From: a virus
Strand: one strand, 5' to 3'
DNA: 40,116 nt
Virus record (IMG/VR): IMGVR_UViG_3300018018_000453
Coordinates: 1-40,116 of that record
Part shown: positions 38,134-40,116 of the stretch, one piece after another
How positions within the stretch are numbered: position 1 is the stretch's first letter
Layout of the letters: every line of letters starts with the position of its first letter
Program-made: the position numbers and the translations under genes
Notes under the pieces: generated by a model
The model's input: the letters and a program-made list of their open reading frames with translations, nothing else
Databases searched by the model: none
What the model was told of the DNA's origin: nothing

Positions 38134-40116
38134 TTGGCATCAATCTTGGTGGAACTAGTCTGGGAGCGGAAGTACGATACATCAGGAGCCAAGACTGCCC
38201 CGGTTTCTGTAGCTCTGCCCTTCCAGACAATTGAAACCCTAAACGAATCTACACAGCAGCGTCAGAAGTCAATCGAATCATTTCTCACGGGAAGAGGTGA
38301 ATCTGAATGGCGGAACCGGCTCATATGGGGCGACAAGAAATACGTCCTTCCCAGTCTTCTGCCTGAATTTGCAGATTCAGTAGATCTAATCTACATAGAC
38401 CCACCATTTGATACAGGCGCTGATTTCTCATACTTGGTTGAAGTACCAGACCATCAAGTCGATACAACGTCTTTCACCAAGCTTCCCAGCGTGATTGAAC
38501 AGAAGGCTTACCGAGACACTTGGGGTGAAGGACCAACTCATCTTGATTCGTATCTGCGCTGGTTTTACGAGACACTCCTTTTCCTTGAAAAACTGCTCAA
38601 ACCAAGCGGAAGTATCTATGTTCATTTAGATTGGCATATCGGTCATTATGCCAAAGGGGTACTGGACGAAGTATTCGGTGCCGCACAATACCGCAGTGAA
38701 ATCATTTGGCAGAAGCTCCGTTCCGTTAAGTCACAAAGCTCGCATTTCGCCAACATGCACGATTCAATCTTCGCATATTCCAAGACTGATAATTTCGTTT
38801 TTAACCCGCCCTACGTCGAGAAAGATCCTAATCTCTTGAACACGCACTACCGACATACTGATCCTGATACCGGTAGACGGTACAATCTTGATAATTTCAC
38901 ACAGTCTGGCTCCGGCCCTCCTCGTCGATTCGGAAAGAAAGTTCTTGCTCCCCCGCCGGGAAAGCACTGGATATGGTCACAAGAGCGCATCGACGATGCT
39001 ATGCAGCAAGGATTAATTGTCTTTTCAAGTGGCGGTCTTCCGTATGTCAAGCGATTCTTTGATGATAGCGAAGGTACTCGTGTCGGAGACATATGGACGG
39101 ACATCAATCCAGTAAACCAAGTTGCTATCGAGAGGGTGGACTATCCCACACAGAAACCCGAAGCCCTGATCGAGCGTATCCTCAAAGCTTCCTCGAACGA
39201 AGGAGACCTAGTGCTGGATTGCTTCTGTGGCAGCGGAACCACGGCGGCGGTCGCGGAGAAGTTGGGAAGGCGCTGGATCATGTGTGACCTCAGTCGTTTT
39301 GCGATTCACACGACTCGAAAACGTCTTCTGGGGGTAGAGGGCGTCAAACCTTTCGTAATTCAGAATCTAGGTAAGTACGAGCGACAGGCTTGGCAGAACG
39401 CTGAATTTGGGAACGAAGCTGGAGCGAGAGTGCGGTCATACATTAGCTTTATTCTCACATTGTACAATGCCCAACCCTTGAACGGGCACATTTGGCTTCA
39501 CGGAAAGAAAGGGAGTCGGCTCGTTCATGTGGGTTCGGTTGACTCACCAATTTCACCGTTAGACGTTGGACAGATTGTTGCCGAGTTCAAGCGTTCAATT
39601 GGAACTGGGAAGGAAGCGCCGAGAACGAATGGCGTAGATGTCTTGGGATGGGATTTCGCTTTTGAATTGAATGAGCTGGCAAAGCAGCAAGCCGCCCTGG
39701 CTAATGTTGACCTGCGATTCTTGCGCATTCCACGTGAAGTACTTGACAAGAGGGCTGTTGAACAAGGCGATGTGCATTTCTACGAACTGGCATCATTGGA
39801 TGTTAGAGTAAAGTGTGCCGGAAAGAAAGCCACAGTTGCTATCAACGACTTCGTAATTCCATTGGATCACGTGCCAGCTGATATTCAGAAGGAGATTAAG
39901 CATTGGTCACAATGGATTGACTATTGGGCAGTTGACTGGAACAACAAGAATGACGCCTTTCACAATGAATGGCAAGAGTATCGCACCCGAGAAAAACCCA
40001 AGCTTGTAACAGAATCATCTAAGACATACGATGAGCACGGAGAATACCGTGTCGTCGTGAAAGTGATCGATATTCTCGGAAATGATACAACGAAAATGCT
40101 TCTGGTGAAGGTCTAG
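38134..40116 (+). CDS. Site-specific DNA methyltransferase (type III Mod-like)
   Basis: 660 aa, complete, ending with TAG at the last base. DLIYIDPPFDTGADF puts DPPF at 89-92. KPSGSIYVHLDWHIGHYAK is the conserved 'H.D......k' block, DYPTQKPEALIERIL precedes the SAM site and LDCFCGSGTTAAVAEKLGRRW puts FCGSGTT at 364-370. Beta-class order as in type III Mod subunits, which methylate adenine in one strand. The last 250 residues carry a beta-rich domain with DYWAVDWNNKNDAFHNEWQEYRT, found in Mod-like proteins that pair with helicase-type restriction subunits. A Res-like partner could lie just downstream, outside this window. Confidence 0.9.
   Translation: MASILVELVWERKYDTSGAKTAPVSVALPFQTIETLNESTQQRQKSIESFLTGRGESEWRNRLIWGDKKYVLPSLLPEFADSVDLIYIDPPFDTGADFSYLVEVPDHQVDTTSFTKLPSVIEQKAYRDTWGEGPTHLDSYLRWFYETLLFLEKLLKPSGSIYVHLDWHIGHYAKGVLDEVFGAAQYRSEIIWQKLRSVKSQSSHFANMHDSIFAYSKTDNFVFNPPYVEKDPNLLNTHYRHTDPDTGRRYNLDNFTQSGSGPPRRFGKKVLAPPPGKHWIWSQERIDDAMQQGLIVFSSGGLPYVKRFFDDSEGTRVGDIWTDINPVNQVAIERVDYPTQKPEALIERILKASSNEGDLVLDCFCGSGTTAAVAEKLGRRWIMCDLSRFAIHTTRKRLLGVEGVKPFVIQNLGKYERQAWQNAEFGNEAGARVRSYISFILTLYNAQPLNGHIWLHGKKGSRLVHVGSVDSPISPLDVGQIVAEFKRSIGTGKEAPRTNGVDVLGWDFAFELNELAKQQAALANVDLRFLRIPREVLDKRAVEQGDVHFYELASLDVRVKCAGKKATVAINDFVIPLDHVPADIQKEIKHWSQWIDYWAVDWNNKNDAFHNEWQEYRTREKPKLVTESSKTYDEHGEYRVVVKVIDILGNDTTKMLLVKV

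Noticed and set aside
1-40116. CRISPR array, rRNA or tRNA genes
   Set aside because: No regularly spaced repeats and no recognisable RNA gene were seen.

Overview
The window carries most of the packaging, head and tail genes of a head-tailed (HK97-fold, Caudoviricetes-like) virus or provirus of an archaeon, flanked by surface-protein genes on the left and a modification/defence region on the right. Signs of an archaeal host: TATA-like boxes about 25 bases before starts (for example 38106-38111 before a leaderless TTG start), many small zinc-ribbon and ribbon-helix-helix proteins, Ser/Thr-rich stalked surface proteins with a C-terminal membrane anchor, and strong GAGGTGA Shine-Dalgarno sequences inside the operons. 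A mesophilic Nitrososphaeria (Thaumarchaeota)-type host is my best guess. It is inference: no rRNA, tRNA or metabolic marker gene is present.

Layout. 1-3037 (minus): two overlapping genes for secreted, Thr/Ser-rich cell-surface proteins, the outer one cut by the window edge. 3335-3526 (plus): a small double zinc ribbon. 3540-30601 (almost all minus): one long viral transcription block. Read in its own direction (right to left) it contains an RHH regulator, a metallophosphoesterase-like protein, a SANT/Myb-like DNA-binding protein, a Dam-type adenine methyltransferase, a holin-like membrane protein, a run of membrane and surface proteins, an RHH-type small-terminase candidate, terminase ATPase, an interposed ORF, terminase nuclease, a mini GtrA-like membrane protein, portal, protease-scaffold, decoration protein, major capsid protein, connector, a small DPPY methyltransferase-like protein, tail-completion proteins, tail tube, the frameshifted tail chaperone pair, tape measure, a hub protein with a Big_1-like domain, and adsorption proteins. 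Most genes overlap by 1-4 bases or abut. Two short plus-strand genes (6824-6988, 19911-20201) interrupt the block.

30716-40116 is a different kind of DNA. It holds small zinc/RHH genes, a DPPF-class DNA methyltransferase with an HTH gene upstream, a divergent AIPR-family protein, a DUF3800 protein, a broken surface-protein gene and a complete Mod-like methyltransferase that ends exactly at the window edge. The AIPR, DUF3800 and Mod genes look more A+T-rich than the viral block. Two diverged copies of a small CKCGGNC-motif gene lie in inverted orientation at 31041-31205 and 35754-35933 and bracket the zinc-protein, methyltransferase and AIPR segment. I saw no integrase, replication genes, CRISPR array, tRNA or convincing attachment site, so the element's ends are not fixed.

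Most noteworthy: (1) a large terminase split at the ATPase/nuclease junction by an 87-codon open stretch that has no usual start codon and is in frame with the nuclease across one TGA; (2) a canonical -1 slippery heptamer, CCCAAAA, joining the tail-chaperone ORF to a 53-codon extension; (3) the AIPR/methyltransferase/HTH cassette with a palindrome at the predicted HTH start; (4) the inverted pair of CKCGGNC genes.
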